Below are positions 32,141 through 40,994 of a DNA stretch of 64,000 bases, piece by piece. The notes under the pieces were generated by a model, which saw only the letters and a list, made by a program, of their open reading frames with translations, ran no database searches and was not told the DNA's origin. Every line of letters starts with the position of its first letter. The first letter of the stretch is position 1. This DNA comes from Pseudomonas azotoformans. GTDB lineage: Bacteria > Pseudomonadota > Gammaproteobacteria > Pseudomonadales > Pseudomonadaceae. The stretch is from positions 496,001 through 560,000 of the forward strand of contig NZ_LT629702.1 in NCBI RefSeq assembly GCF_900103345.1, read 5' to 3'. Position numbers and translations under genes: made by a program.

Positions 32141-34267
32141 ATGCGTCGTACCCTGATTTCCCTCTGCGTGCTTCAGGCGTTTTCCCCGTTCACCTGGGCA
32201 GAGGTTGCTTCTACCGAGAAAGCCAGCCTTGAGTTGCAAGCGACCAATGTCACCGGCGAGGCGGATTACGAGACCGCCCAAGGGCCGGTGCAGGGCTACC
32301 ACGCCACACGTTCAGCCAGTGCGACGCGCACCGACACCTCGATCCATGAAACCCCGCAGTCCATCAGCGTGGTGTCCAAGGCGGTGGTCGAAGACATCGG
32401 CGCCACTCGCCTGCAGGATGCGCTGGATTACGCTGGCGGTGTCGGACGCGCCAACAACTTCGGCGGGCAGGGCCTCACGACCTTCACCGTGCGCGGCTTT
32501 ACCACCGGCGAGTTCTACCGCAACGGTTTCCCGATCAACCGTGGCTACCCGAACATGCCGGACGCCAACACCATCGAACGCCTGGAAGTGCTGCGCGGCC
32601 CGGCGACCATGCTCTATGGCCGTGGCGATCCCGGCGGCACCTTCAACGTGGTGACCAAGCAACCGTTGGCCGAACGTACGGTCACTCTCGGCAGCCAATT
32701 GAATGACCAGGGCATGAAGCGCGGCACCCTGGACGCCTCCGGCCCGTTGGACGATGAGGGCCGCCTGGCCTATCGCCTGAACGTGGTGGGCGAGGGCGGC
32801 GACACCTTCCGCGACCATGTGGAAACCGAACGCTACGGCATCACCCCGGTGCTTACCTGGCAGGCCAGCGACGACACCAAGGTGATCTTCGAAGGCGACT
32901 TCATGCGCAACAACCACCCGCTGGATCGCGGGCTGACACGCTTTGCCACTCAGAAAGGCACGCCTTCGCGCGATACCTTCTGGGGCGACAAAGACGTCGG
33001 CAAGCTGCACAACGACAACAGCATGGCCCAGTTGCGTTTCGAGCATCTGCTCAATGACAACTGGACCCTGGGCGGTGGTTTTCAATGGCTCGATGGCACC
33101 CTGCAAGGCAACGCCATCGAAGCCAACGGTCTGGCCGCTGACGGTCGTACCCTGGGTCGCAACTTCAACTACCGCAAGCTGGAGTGGACCGACAAGGACA
33201 CCCAACTCAACCTCACCGGGCATTTCTCCGCCGGCGGTTTTGACCACACCCTGCTCACCGGCGTCGAGCTCGAAGACTACGACTACAAGTCGATCATCCA
33301 GCGCTCCAGCGGCGCGGTGGGTGCCTACCCCATCGATATCTTCAACCCGGTCTACGGTCAGCCGCGTCCGGCGCTCACGCGCACGCCGACCCACGACAAG
33401 GAAAACCTCAAGACCTACGCCGCCTTCGTCCAGGACCAAGTGGCCCTGACCGAGCGCCTGAAGGTACTCGCCGGCGCGCGCTTCGAGCGCTTCGAGCACG
33501 ACTACCACACCTATGTGCCAGGCGGTAAAAGCTGGGAGGCCAGCGATAACGCGGTCACCCCGCGCGTAGGCGTGACCTACGACCTCACCGACACCGTCGC
33601 GGTGTACGCCGATGCCGCTCGCTCGTTCAAGCCGAATACAGGTGCCAGCCGTCAGGGGGGTGGGTTTGAGCCGGAGAAGGGCAAGTCCTACGAAATGGGC
33701 ATCAAATGGGAAGCGCTGGATCGTCAACTGAGCGTCGATGCTGCGGTTTACCAGATCGAGAAGAAAAACGTGCTCACCACCGACCCCCTGGACTCGACCT
33801 TCAGTGTCGCCGCCGGCCAGGTGCGCAGCCGCGGCTTCGACCTCAACGTGGCCGGCAACCTCACCCCTGAATGGCGCGTGATCGGTGGCTACGCCTACGT
33901 CGACGCCGAAGTCACCAAAGACAACACCATCCGCGTCGGCTCACCCCTGGCCAACATCCCGCGCAACAGCTTCAGCCTGCTCAATGTCTACGAGTTCCAG
34001 GACGGCCGCCTCAAGGGGCTCGGGCTGGGCGCGGGCGCCAAATACGTCGATGAACGGGTCGGCCAGACCTCCAACACCGCTTTTTCGATGGACGCCTACA
34101 CCGTGGTCGACCTGCTCGGCTACTACAAGATCAACGACAAGGTGCGCCTGAACCTGGATGTGAAGAACCTGTTCAACCGCGATTTCGAGGAAGGCGCGTT
34201 CGGCAACTTCTACGCCTACCCAGGCGCGCCACGCACGGTGCAGGTGGGCATCGCCTACACCCTCTAA
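32141..34267 (+). CDS. TonB-dependent siderophore receptor
   Basis: A 708-residue outer-membrane receptor. A signal peptide (MRRTLISLCVLQAFSPFTWA) is followed by a short segment, a plug domain (HETPQSISVVSKAVVEDIGA, FTVRGFTTGEFYRNGFPINRG, ERLEVLRGPATMLYGRGDPGG) and a 22-strand barrel ending YPGAPRTVQVGIAYTL. There is no N-terminal secretin/TonB signalling domain, so it is a plain transporter, not a FecA/FpvA-type transducer. It resembles FhuA/FoxA-type ferrichrome or hydroxamate receptors; the ligand is unknown. The start at 32141 is chosen for the signal peptide, although the ribosome site is weak. It stands alone, with no sigma/anti-sigma pair adjacent. Confidence 0.92.
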   Translation: MRRTLISLCVLQAFSPFTWAEVASTEKASLELQATNVTGEADYETAQGPVQGYHATRSASATRTDTSIHETPQSISVVSKAVVEDIGATRLQDALDYAGGVGRANNFGGQGLTTFTVRGFTTGEFYRNGFPINRGYPNMPDANTIERLEVLRGPATMLYGRGDPGGTFNVVTKQPLAERTVTLGSQLNDQGMKRGTLDASGPLDDEGRLAYRLNVVGEGGDTFRDHVETERYGITPVLTWQASDDTKVIFEGDFMRNNHPLDRGLTRFATQKGTPSRDTFWGDKDVGKLHNDNSMAQLRFEHLLNDNWTLGGGFQWLDGTLQGNAIEANGLAADGRTLGRNFNYRKLEWTDKDTQLNLTGHFSAGGFDHTLLTGVELEDYDYKSIIQRSSGAVGAYPIDIFNPVYGQPRPALTRTPTHDKENLKTYAAFVQDQVALTERLKVLAGARFERFEHDYHTYVPGGKSWEASDNAVTPRVGVTYDLTDTVAVYADAARSFKPNTGASRQGGGFEPEKGKSYEMGIKWEALDRQLSVDAAVYQIEKKNVLTTDPLDSTFSVAAGQVRSRGFDLNVAGNLTPEWRVIGGYAYVDAEVTKDNTIRVGSPLANIPRNSFSLLNVYEFQDGRLKGLGLGAGAKYVDERVGQTSNTAFSMDAYTVVDLLGYYKINDKVRLNLDVKNLFNRDFEEGAFGNFYAYPGAPRTVQVGIAYTL

Positions 34268-34284
34268 TGCCTAGCACAGTTTCA

Positions 34285-34314
34285 ATGTGGGAGAGGGCAA
34301 GCCCCCTTCCACAT
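34285..34314. repeat. Single REP-like hairpin after the receptor gene
   Basis: ATGTGGGAGAGGG and CCCCCTTCCACAT pair imperfectly around a short loop. It resembles half of the REPINs elsewhere in the window and may serve as a transcript end between the convergent receptor and GntR genes. Confidence 0.65.
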
Positions 34315-34337
34315 TTGGTTCTGTGTACCCCTTGAAG

Positions 34338-35060
34338 TCAGAGCGGCGTAAGCACGTTCATCACCGTATCCAACGCCACCCGCGTGTCATCCAGTTGCAC
34401 CAGCGACGCATGCCGGGCGCCGAGGGCGTCGCGGTTCTGGATCGCGGTGAGGATCGCCTTGTGCCGGGGCAGGCTCAGGCCCTGGATGTCGGGGCGGCGG
34501 TTGGTGATGTTGATCGACTCGCGCAACGGCAGCGACAGCATGTTGCACATGTAGGCGAGCAGGTCGTTGCGGGTGGCGTCGGCGATGGCGCGGTGGAAGT
34601 CCAGGTCGGCCTGCAGCAACTGTTCGTGGGTCTGCGCGGTTTCCATGCCCAGGTAGGCTTTTTCGATGGTGGCGATGTCTTCGTCGGTGGCCGTGGTCGC
34701 GGCCATGGCGGCGATCTCCGGCTCGAGGATGCGCCGCACACCGGCCAGGGTGTTGAAGAACTCACTGTGGGGCGTGGACTGCATCAACCAGGACAACACG
34801 TCCGGGTCGAGCAGGTGCCACTTCAATCGCGGCCGCACCACCGCGCCCACCCGTGGCTTGGAATACACCAGGCCCTTGGCGCTGAGCACCCGCGTGGCTT
34901 CGCGCAACACCGAGCGGCTGACCTGGTACTCCTCGCAGAGCGTGGCCTCCATGGGCAGCCGTTCTTCGGGCTTGAAGCGGCCGGAAACGATGTGCATGCC
35001 CAAGTCCTGAACGATCTGGGCATGCTGGCTCTTGCGCGGCTTGGGCGGCTGGTGATCCAT
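34338..35060 (-). CDS. GntR/FadR family regulator of L-arabinose catabolism
   Basis: A 240-residue regulator with wHTH (QIVQDLGMHIVSGRFKPEERLP, then VSRSVLREATRVLSAKGLVYSKPRVG) and an FCD domain with His-containing motifs (DLDFHRAIADATRNDLL). The start at 35060 avoids a polar extension with no ribosome site. It lies downstream of the arabonate dehydratase on the same strand (48-bp gap). Its likely targets are the ATAGTCATAC-type sites between the dehydratase and the divergent transport/catabolic operon. The assignment to arabinose is by context. Confidence 0.87.
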   Translation of the reverse strand: MDHQPPKPRKSQHAQIVQDLGMHIVSGRFKPEERLPMEATLCEEYQVSRSVLREATRVLSAKGLVYSKPRVGAVVRPRLKWHLLDPDVLSWLMQSTPHSEFFNTLAGVRRILEPEIAAMAATTATDEDIATIEKAYLGMETAQTHEQLLQADLDFHRAIADATRNDLLAYMCNMLSLPLRESINITNRRPDIQGLSLPRHKAILTAIQNRDALGARHASLVQLDDTRVALDTVMNVLTPL

Positions 35061-35108
35061 GACGACGGGGAGGCTCTGGCTTAAAGACGCGGCATCATAG
35101 CATCCCAA

Positions 35109-36845
35109 TTAGTGGGAATGCCGTGGGACTTCCGCCCCACGGCAACCCACCAGGAAGTCAAAGTCGCAACCCTGGTCGGCCTGCAGCACATGGTCTATGT
35201 ACAGCTGGCGATAGCCGCCGACGATGAGGTTCTGCGGTGGCGCCAGGTCTGCCATGCGCGCCGCCAGCTCTGCGTCGGGGATGTCCAGGTGCAGGCGGCC
35301 GTTGGCGCAGTCCAGTTCGATCCAGTCGCCTTCCTTGACCGTGGCCAGCGGCCCGCCGGCCGCAGCTTCTGGTGCCACGTGCAACACCACCGTGCCGTAC
35401 GCCGTGCCACTCATGCGCGCATCGGAGATCCGCACCATATCGGTCACACCCTGGGCCAGCAGCTTGGCCGGCAGGCCCATGTTGCCGACCTCGGCCATGC
35501 CCGGGTAGCCCTTGGGACCGCAGTTTTTCATGACCAGGATCGAGTTGGCGTCCACGTCCAGTGCCGGGTCGTTGATGCGCGCCTTGTACATGTCGAAGTT
35601 TTCGAACACCACCGCGCGACCGCGATGCTGCATCAGCTCCGGGCTGGCGGCGGACGGCTTGAGCACCGCGCCCAGCGGGGCGAGGTTGCCGCGCAGCACG
35701 CAGATGCCGCCGTCGGCGCGGATCGGGTTGTCGAGCGTGCGGATAACTTCGTCCTGGCCGTAGATCGGCGAGTCCTGGGTGTTCTCGCCCAGGGACTTGC
35801 CGTTGACCGTCAGGGCATTCGGGTGCGGGATCAGGTTGGCTTCACCCAGGCGGCGCAGCACCGCGGGCAGGCCGCCGGCGTAATAGAACTCTTCCATCAG
35901 GAAGCGCCCCGAAGGTTGCAGGTCGACGATGGTCGGTATGCCCCGGCCCATGCGGGTCCAGTCGTCCAGGTCGAGTTCGACGCCGATGCGCCCGGCGATG
36001 GCCTTGAGGTGGATTACCGCATTGGTCGAGCCACCGATGGCGGCGTTGACGCGGATCGCGTTTTCAAACGCCTCTTTAGTCAGGATTTTCGACAGCTTCA
36101 AATCCTCGCGAACCATTTCGACGGCGCGCATGCCCGACATGTGCGCCAGCACATAACGCCGGGCATCCACCGCCGGAATCGCCGCGTTGTGGGGCAAGGA
36201 AGTGCCGAGTGCCTCGGCCATGCAGGCCATGGTCGACGCGGTGCCCATGGTGTTGCAGGTGCCCGCCGAGCGCGACATGCCGCCCTCGGCCGCGAGGAAG
36301 TCATCCAGGGTGATGGTGCCGGCTTTCACCTGTTCGCTGAGCTGCCACACCACGGTGCCCGAGCCGATGTCTTGGCCCTTGTGCTTGCCGTTGAGCATCG
36401 GCCCGCCGGTGACCACGATGGCCGGCACGTCGCAACTGGCGGCGCCCATCAGCAGGGCCGGGGTGGTTTTGTCGCAACCGGTCAGCAGTACCACGCCGTC
36501 AATCGGGTTGCCGCGAATCGCCTCTTCCACATCCATGCTCGCCAGGTTGCGGGTGAGCATGGCGGTGGGGCGCAGGTTGGATTCGCCATTGGAGAACACC
36601 GGGAACTCCACCGGGAAGCCACCGGCCTCGATCACGCCGCGTTTGACGTGCTCGGCGATCTGGCGGAAATGCGCATTGCATGGGGTCAGCTCCGACCAGG
36701 TATTGCAGATGCCGATGATCGGCTTGCCATGGAACTGATGGTCGGCAATGCCCTGGTTCTTCATCCAGCTGCGGTACATGAAGCCGTTTTTGTCGGCGGT
36801 ACCGAACCACTGGGCGGAGCGGAGGCCGGGCTTTTTATCAGGCAT
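35109..36845 (-). CDS. araC: L-arabonate dehydratase, IlvD/Edd family
   Basis: A 578-residue Fe-S dehydratase. Candidate cluster cysteines are in IGICNTWSELTPCN, LLTGCDKTTPALLM and SAGTCNTMGTAST. The C-terminal domain contains NCGPKGYPGMAEVGNMGLP and RMSGTAYGTVVLHVAPE. It converts L-arabonate to 2-dehydro-3-deoxy-L-arabonate in the oxidative pentose pathway. The length and the FMYRSWMKNQG N-terminus match sugar-acid dehydratases rather than IlvD. The symbol araC here is the dehydratase name of the oxidative pathway, not the E. coli regulator. The gene is divergent from the catabolic operon, with shared operators between. Confidence 0.88.
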   Translation of the reverse strand: MPDKKPGLRSAQWFGTADKNGFMYRSWMKNQGIADHQFHGKPIIGICNTWSELTPCNAHFRQIAEHVKRGVIEAGGFPVEFPVFSNGESNLRPTAMLTRNLASMDVEEAIRGNPIDGVVLLTGCDKTTPALLMGAASCDVPAIVVTGGPMLNGKHKGQDIGSGTVVWQLSEQVKAGTITLDDFLAAEGGMSRSAGTCNTMGTASTMACMAEALGTSLPHNAAIPAVDARRYVLAHMSGMRAVEMVREDLKLSKILTKEAFENAIRVNAAIGGSTNAVIHLKAIAGRIGVELDLDDWTRMGRGIPTIVDLQPSGRFLMEEFYYAGGLPAVLRRLGEANLIPHPNALTVNGKSLGENTQDSPIYGQDEVIRTLDNPIRADGGICVLRGNLAPLGAVLKPSAASPELMQHRGRAVVFENFDMYKARINDPALDVDANSILVMKNCGPKGYPGMAEVGNMGLPAKLLAQGVTDMVRISDARMSGTAYGTVVLHVAPEAAAGGPLATVKEGDWIELDCANGRLHLDIPDAELAARMADLAPPQNLIVGGYRQLYIDHVLQADQGCDFDFLVGCRGAEVPRHSH

Positions 36846-36861
36846 GATCGATTCTCTTATT

Positions 36862-36871
36862 GTATGACTAT
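36862..36871. promoter_or_regulatory. Operator half, arabinose divergent region (dehydratase side)
   Basis: GTATGACTAT, the exact reverse complement of ATAGTCATAC at 36933-36942, lies 16 bp upstream of the arabonate dehydratase start. The repeated 10-mer in inverted orientation suggests one regulator binding at both promoters. Confidence 0.6.
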
Positions 36872-36932
36872 ATGTTCTATGCGTGCCTAAACATAAGCGC
36901 AAAAACCCTTCTTTGGAAGAGTTGTTTTGCAA

Positions 36933-36951
36933 ATAGTCATACTATATAGTC
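36933..36951. promoter_or_regulatory. Operator, arabinose divergent region (MFS operon side)
   Basis: ATAGTCATAC followed by a second ATAGTC (36946-36951) about 90 bp before the MFS porter start. It matches the inverted copy at 36862-36871. The GntR regulator at 34338-35060 is the probable ligand-responsive binder. Confidence 0.6.
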
Positions 36952-37011
36952 GGGTTCAACTGAGGTATGGCCCTGGCGGATTTTCGCGAGAGGCGTCCCC
37001 CGAGCTTCTAT

Positions 37012-37022
37012 AAAAACAACAA
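37012..37022 (+). promoter_or_regulatory. Crc/Hfq CA motif before the arabinose-locus MFS porter
   Basis: AAAAACAACAA ends 2 bp before the CGGAG ribosome site of the gene starting at 37039 and contains AACAACAA, an exact AAnAAnAA match. Confidence 0.65.
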
Positions 37023-37038
37023 TCGGAGATCGACCCCC

Positions 37039-38361
37039 ATGAGCCAGGAACTGCGGCTTATTCGGCGCATTACGCTGAAACTGATTCCCTTCCTGATCCT
37101 GCTGTACCTGATCGCCTACGTGGACCGCTCCGCCGTGGGCTTCGCCAAGTTGCACATGGGCGCCGACGTCGGCATGGGCGACGCTGCCTATGGCCTGGGC
37201 GCGGGGTTGTTCTTCATCGGCTACTTCCTGTTCGAGATCCCCAGCAACCTGATGCTCGACCGCTTCGGCGCACGCCGCTGGTTTGCACGGATCATGATCA
37301 CCTGGGGCGCCATCACCATCGGCATGGCCTTCGTGCAGGGGCCGCACAGTTTCTATGTGATGCGCTTTCTGCTCGGCGCGGCGGAGGCGGGGTTCTTCCC
37401 CGGCGTGCTGTACTACATCACCCAATGGTTTCCGGTACGCCATCGCGGCAAGATCCTCGGGCTGTTCATCCTGTCGCAACCCATCGCGATGATGATCACC
37501 GGGCCGGTGTCCGGTGGCCTGCTGGGCATGGACGGCATCCTGGGGCTGCACGGCTGGCAATGGCTGTTCATCGTCATCGGCACCCCGGCGATCCTGCTGA
37601 CCTGGCCGGTGCTGCGCTTCCTGCCGGATGGCCCCAAGCAAGTCACCTGGATGAGCGACGACGAAAAGACCTGGCTCACCGGCGAACTCGCCAAAGACCT
37701 GCAAACCTACGGCCAGACCCGTCACGGCAACCCACTGCATGCCTTGAAAGACCTACGCGTGTTGCTGCTGGCACTGTTCTACCTGCCGGTGACCCTGAGC
37801 ATCTACGGCCTGGGCCTGTGGCTGCCGACCCTGATCAAGCAATTCGGCGGCACCGACCTGGTCACCGGGTTTATCGCTGCGGTGCCGTATATCTTCGGCA
37901 TCATCGGCCTGCTGATCATCCCGCGCAGTTCCGACCGTTTGAACGACCGCTACGGCCACCTTGCGGTGCTCTACGTGCTGGGTGCCATCGGCCTGTTCTT
38001 CAGTGCCGCGCTCAGTGTGCCGGTGCTGCAAATGGCCGCGCTGTGCCTGGCGGCATTCGCGATGTTTTCCTGCACCGCCGTGTTCTGGACCTTGCCCGGG
38101 CGCTTCTTCGCCGGCGCCAGTGCGGCGGCGGGCATTGCCCTGATCAATTCGGTGGGCAACCTCGGCGGCTATATCGGCCCGTTCGTGATCGGCGCGCTCA
38201 AGGAATACACCGGCAACCTCGCTTCGGGTTTGTACTTCTTGTCCGGGGTGATGCTGTTCGGGCTGGTGCTGACCTTGGTGGTCTACCGCCTGCTCGAGCG
38301 CAAGCACGTGCTGCCCGCCGACCAATTTGCCGCCAGTGCCCGTGGCGCCACCCGACCTTAA
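37039..38361 (+). CDS. MFS transporter, anion:cation symporter (ACS) family
   Basis: A 440-residue major facilitator with about twelve transmembrane segments. It has the ACS-family opening LRLIRRITLKLIPFLILLYLIAYVDR, GYFLFEIPSNLMLDRFGARRWFAR, and LLGAAEAGFFPGVLYYITQWFP. Relatives carry sugar acids such as galactonate or glucarate, so import of L-arabonate or another aldonate is likely. It is the first gene of the seven-gene plus-strand operon, 15 bp before the AraD1-type gene. Confidence 0.9.
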   Translation: MSQELRLIRRITLKLIPFLILLYLIAYVDRSAVGFAKLHMGADVGMGDAAYGLGAGLFFIGYFLFEIPSNLMLDRFGARRWFARIMITWGAITIGMAFVQGPHSFYVMRFLLGAAEAGFFPGVLYYITQWFPVRHRGKILGLFILSQPIAMMITGPVSGGLLGMDGILGLHGWQWLFIVIGTPAILLTWPVLRFLPDGPKQVTWMSDDEKTWLTGELAKDLQTYGQTRHGNPLHALKDLRVLLLALFYLPVTLSIYGLGLWLPTLIKQFGGTDLVTGFIAAVPYIFGIIGLLIIPRSSDRLNDRYGHLAVLYVLGAIGLFFSAALSVPVLQMAALCLAAFAMFSCTAVFWTLPGRFFAGASAAAGIALINSVGNLGGYIGPFVIGALKEYTGNLASGLYFLSGVMLFGLVLTLVVYRLLERKHVLPADQFAASARGATRP

Positions 38362-38376
38362 TCCAGGAGAACAGTC

Positions 38377-39366
38377 ATGCGTTTAGTTCAGTTCGAGTTG
38401 CGTAACGGTGACCGCCGCGTCGGCGTGGTCGACGGCACCCAGCTGCGCGAAGTACACACAGCCCGCAGCGTGCGCGAGTTGGCCCTCGCTGCCATCGACG
38501 CCGGCGTAGGCCTGGCGCAATACGTGGACAGCCTGGGCCTGGGCGACAGCTACGACTACGCAACGCTGCTGGCCGACCTGAGGATTCTGCCGCCGCTGGA
38601 CCACCCGGACCCGGCCCATATGCTGATCAGCGGCACCGGCCTGACCCACCTGGGCAGTGCCTCGGCGCGGGACAAGATGCACCAGGCCGGCGACGACACC
38701 GCACTGACCGACACCATGCGCATCTTCAAATGGGGCGTGGAGGGCGGTCGTCCACCGGCTGGCCAGGCGGGCGTGCAACCCGAGTGGTTCTACAAGGGCG
38801 ACGGCAGCATCGTGGTGCGCCCTGGCGCGGCCTTCCCGGTGCCACCGTTTGCCGAGGATGCCGGTGAAGAACCGGAGATCGGCGGCCTGTATGTGATCGG
38901 CCCGGACAGCAAGCCCTATCGCGTCGGTTTTGCGGTGGGCAATGAATTCTCCGACCACATCATGGAGCGCAAGAACTACCTGTACCTGGCCCATTCCAAG
39001 CTGCGCAGTTGCAGCTACGGCCCGGAGTTGCGCGTGGGTGAACTGCCCCAGCACCTGGCGGGCACCAGCCGTATTCTGCGCAACGGCGAAGTGATCTGGC
39101 AGAACGAGTTTCTCAGCGGCGAGGCGAATATGTGCCACAGCCTGGAGAACCTCGAATACCACCACTTCAAATACCGCCAGTTCCTCACGCCCGGTGATGT
39201 GCACATCCACTTCTTCGGCACCGCCACGCTGTCATTCGCCGACGGTATACGGACCCAGGCCGGCGATGTGTTCGAGATCAGCCAGGCCGAGTTCGGTGCG
39301 CCGCTGGTCAACCGTGTCGGCAGCAGCGCTGCGGCGTTCGAACCCGGCAACGTCATCACCCTTTAA
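38377..39366 (+). CDS. araD1: 2-dehydro-3-deoxy-L-arabonate dehydratase, AraD1/GguC (FAH-fold) family
   Basis: A 329-residue protein beginning MRLVQFELRNGDRRVGVVDG, with LISGTGLTHLGSASARDKMH, GDGSIVVRPGAAFPVPPFAEDAGEEPEIGGLYV and VGFAVGNEFSDHIMERKNYLYLAHSKLR. This is the GguC/AraD1 branch of the fumarylacetoacetate hydrolase fold, which dehydrates 2-keto-3-deoxy-L-arabonate to alpha-ketoglutarate semialdehyde. A strong CAGGAG ribosome site precedes the ATG. It stands between the MFS porter and the semialdehyde dehydrogenase, matching reaction order. Confidence 0.88.
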   Translation: MRLVQFELRNGDRRVGVVDGTQLREVHTARSVRELALAAIDAGVGLAQYVDSLGLGDSYDYATLLADLRILPPLDHPDPAHMLISGTGLTHLGSASARDKMHQAGDDTALTDTMRIFKWGVEGGRPPAGQAGVQPEWFYKGDGSIVVRPGAAFPVPPFAEDAGEEPEIGGLYVIGPDSKPYRVGFAVGNEFSDHIMERKNYLYLAHSKLRSCSYGPELRVGELPQHLAGTSRILRNGEVIWQNEFLSGEANMCHSLENLEYHHFKYRQFLTPGDVHIHFFGTATLSFADGIRTQAGDVFEISQAEFGAPLVNRVGSSAAAFEPGNVITL

Positions 39367-39377
39367 TGGAGAGCCCC

Positions 39378-40958
39378 ATGACTCAGTTTCCCGGCCACAA
39401 CTACATCGGCGGCCAGCGCAGCGCCAACGGCAGCGTCACGCTGAAAAGCGTCGACGCCAGCACCGGCGAGGCCTTGCCCCAGGACTTTTTCCAGGCCACG
39501 CCGCAGGAAGTCGACGCCGCCGCCAAGGCTGCCGCGCAGGCCTACCCTGCGTACCGCGCCTTGAGCGCATCGCGCCGTGCACAGTTCCTGGATGCGGTGG
39601 CCGATGAGCTGGACGCGTTGGGGGATGATTTTGTCGAGCTGGTCTGCCGCGAAACGGCACTGCCGGCCGCCCGCATCAAGGGCGAACGCGGACGTACCAG
39701 CGGCCAGATGCGCCTGTTCGCCACGGTGTTGCGTCGTGGTGATTTCTACGGCGCGCGCATCGACAAAGCACTGCCCGACCGCCAACCGCTGCCACGCCCG
39801 GACCTGCGTCAATACCGCATCGGCCTTGGGCCGGTGGCAGTGTTTGGCGCGAGCAACTTCCCCCTGGCGTTTTCCACGGCGGGCGGTGACACCGCCGCCG
39901 CGCTGGCGGCCGGCTGCCCGGTGGTGTTCAAGGCCCATAGCGGGCATATGGCGACTGCCGAATGGGTTGCCGATGCGATCATCCGCGCGGCCGAGGCCAC
40001 CGAGATGCCGGCCGGTGTGTTCAATATGATCTTCGGCGGTGGCGTGGGTGAAGCGCTGGTCAAGCACCCGGCGATCCAGGCGGTGGGCTTTACCGGCTCG
40101 CTCAAGGGCGGGCGTGCCTTGTGCGACATGGCGGCGGCGCGCCCGCAGCCGATCCCGGTGTTCGCCGAGATGTCGAGCATCAACCCGGTGATCGTATTGC
40201 CCCAGGCACTGACCACGCGGGCCGACAGCGTGGCGCGCGACCTGACCGCCTCGGTGGTACAAGGCTGCGGCCAGTTTTGCACCAACCCTGGCCTGGTGAT
40301 CGGTATCGCGTCGCCTGCATTCACCGCGTTCACCCAACACGTCGCGCAACTGATCGGCGCGCAACCGGCGCAGACCATGCTCAACGCCGGCACCCTGGGC
40401 AGCTATGGCAAGGGCCTGGAAAAACTCCTGGCACACCCCGGCATCCAGCACCTGGCGGGCAGCCAGCAGGTCGGCAATCAGGCGCAACCGCAGTTGTTCA
40501 AAGCCGATGCGAGCCTGTTGATCGACGGCGATGAAGTGCTGCAGGAAGAAGTGTTCGGCCCCACCACCGTGTTCGTCGAAGTCGCCGACCAGGCCCAGCT
40601 CAGCGCCGCCTTGCACGGCCTGCACGGGCAACTCACGGCGACGATCATTGGCGAGCCGGCCGACCTGCAACAGTTCGCCGAACTCACGCCGCTGCTGGAG
40701 CAGAAAGTCGGGCGCATCCTGCTCAACGGCTACCCCACCGGTGTGGAAGTCTGCGATTCGATGGTGCACGGCGGCCCGTACCCGGCCACCTCGGATGCCC
40801 GGGGCACCTCGGTCGGCACCTTGGCCATCGAGCGTTTCCTGCGCCCCGTGTGCTTCCAGAATTACCCTGATAGCCTGCTGCCCGACGCGTTGAAAAACGC
40901 CAACCCGTTGCGTATCCAGCGGCTGGTGGATGGCACGCCATCCCGCGACCCGCTGTAA
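39378..40958 (+). CDS. Alpha-ketoglutarate semialdehyde dehydrogenase
   Basis: A 526-residue ALDH of the long KGSADH class. Features are FGASNFPLAFSTAGGDTAAALAAGCP, general-base Glu in PVFAEMSSINPV and catalytic Cys in GCGQFCTNPGLV. It produces alpha-ketoglutarate, the last step of oxidative L-arabinose degradation. The start at 39378 follows GGAGAG by 5 bp, and the gene begins 11 bp after the AraD1 stop. C-terminal SDARGTSVGTLAIERFLRPVCFQNYP is characteristic of this subgroup. Confidence 0.92.
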   Translation: MTQFPGHNYIGGQRSANGSVTLKSVDASTGEALPQDFFQATPQEVDAAAKAAAQAYPAYRALSASRRAQFLDAVADELDALGDDFVELVCRETALPAARIKGERGRTSGQMRLFATVLRRGDFYGARIDKALPDRQPLPRPDLRQYRIGLGPVAVFGASNFPLAFSTAGGDTAAALAAGCPVVFKAHSGHMATAEWVADAIIRAAEATEMPAGVFNMIFGGGVGEALVKHPAIQAVGFTGSLKGGRALCDMAAARPQPIPVFAEMSSINPVIVLPQALTTRADSVARDLTASVVQGCGQFCTNPGLVIGIASPAFTAFTQHVAQLIGAQPAQTMLNAGTLGSYGKGLEKLLAHPGIQHLAGSQQVGNQAQPQLFKADASLLIDGDEVLQEEVFGPTTVFVEVADQAQLSAALHGLHGQLTATIIGEPADLQQFAELTPLLEQKVGRILLNGYPTGVEVCDSMVHGGPYPATSDARGTSVGTLAIERFLRPVCFQNYPDSLLPDALKNANPLRIQRLVDGTPSRDPL

Positions 40959-40970
40959 CGCGCACCTGAG

Positions 40971-40981
40971 AACAACAAGAA
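40971..40981 (+). promoter_or_regulatory. Crc/Hfq CA motif before the lactonase gene
   Basis: AACAACAAGAA precedes the CCAGGAGG ribosome site of the gene starting at 40995; AACAACAA is an exact AAnAAnAA match. Confidence 0.6.
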
Positions 40982-40994
40982 TCCAGGAGGCATC

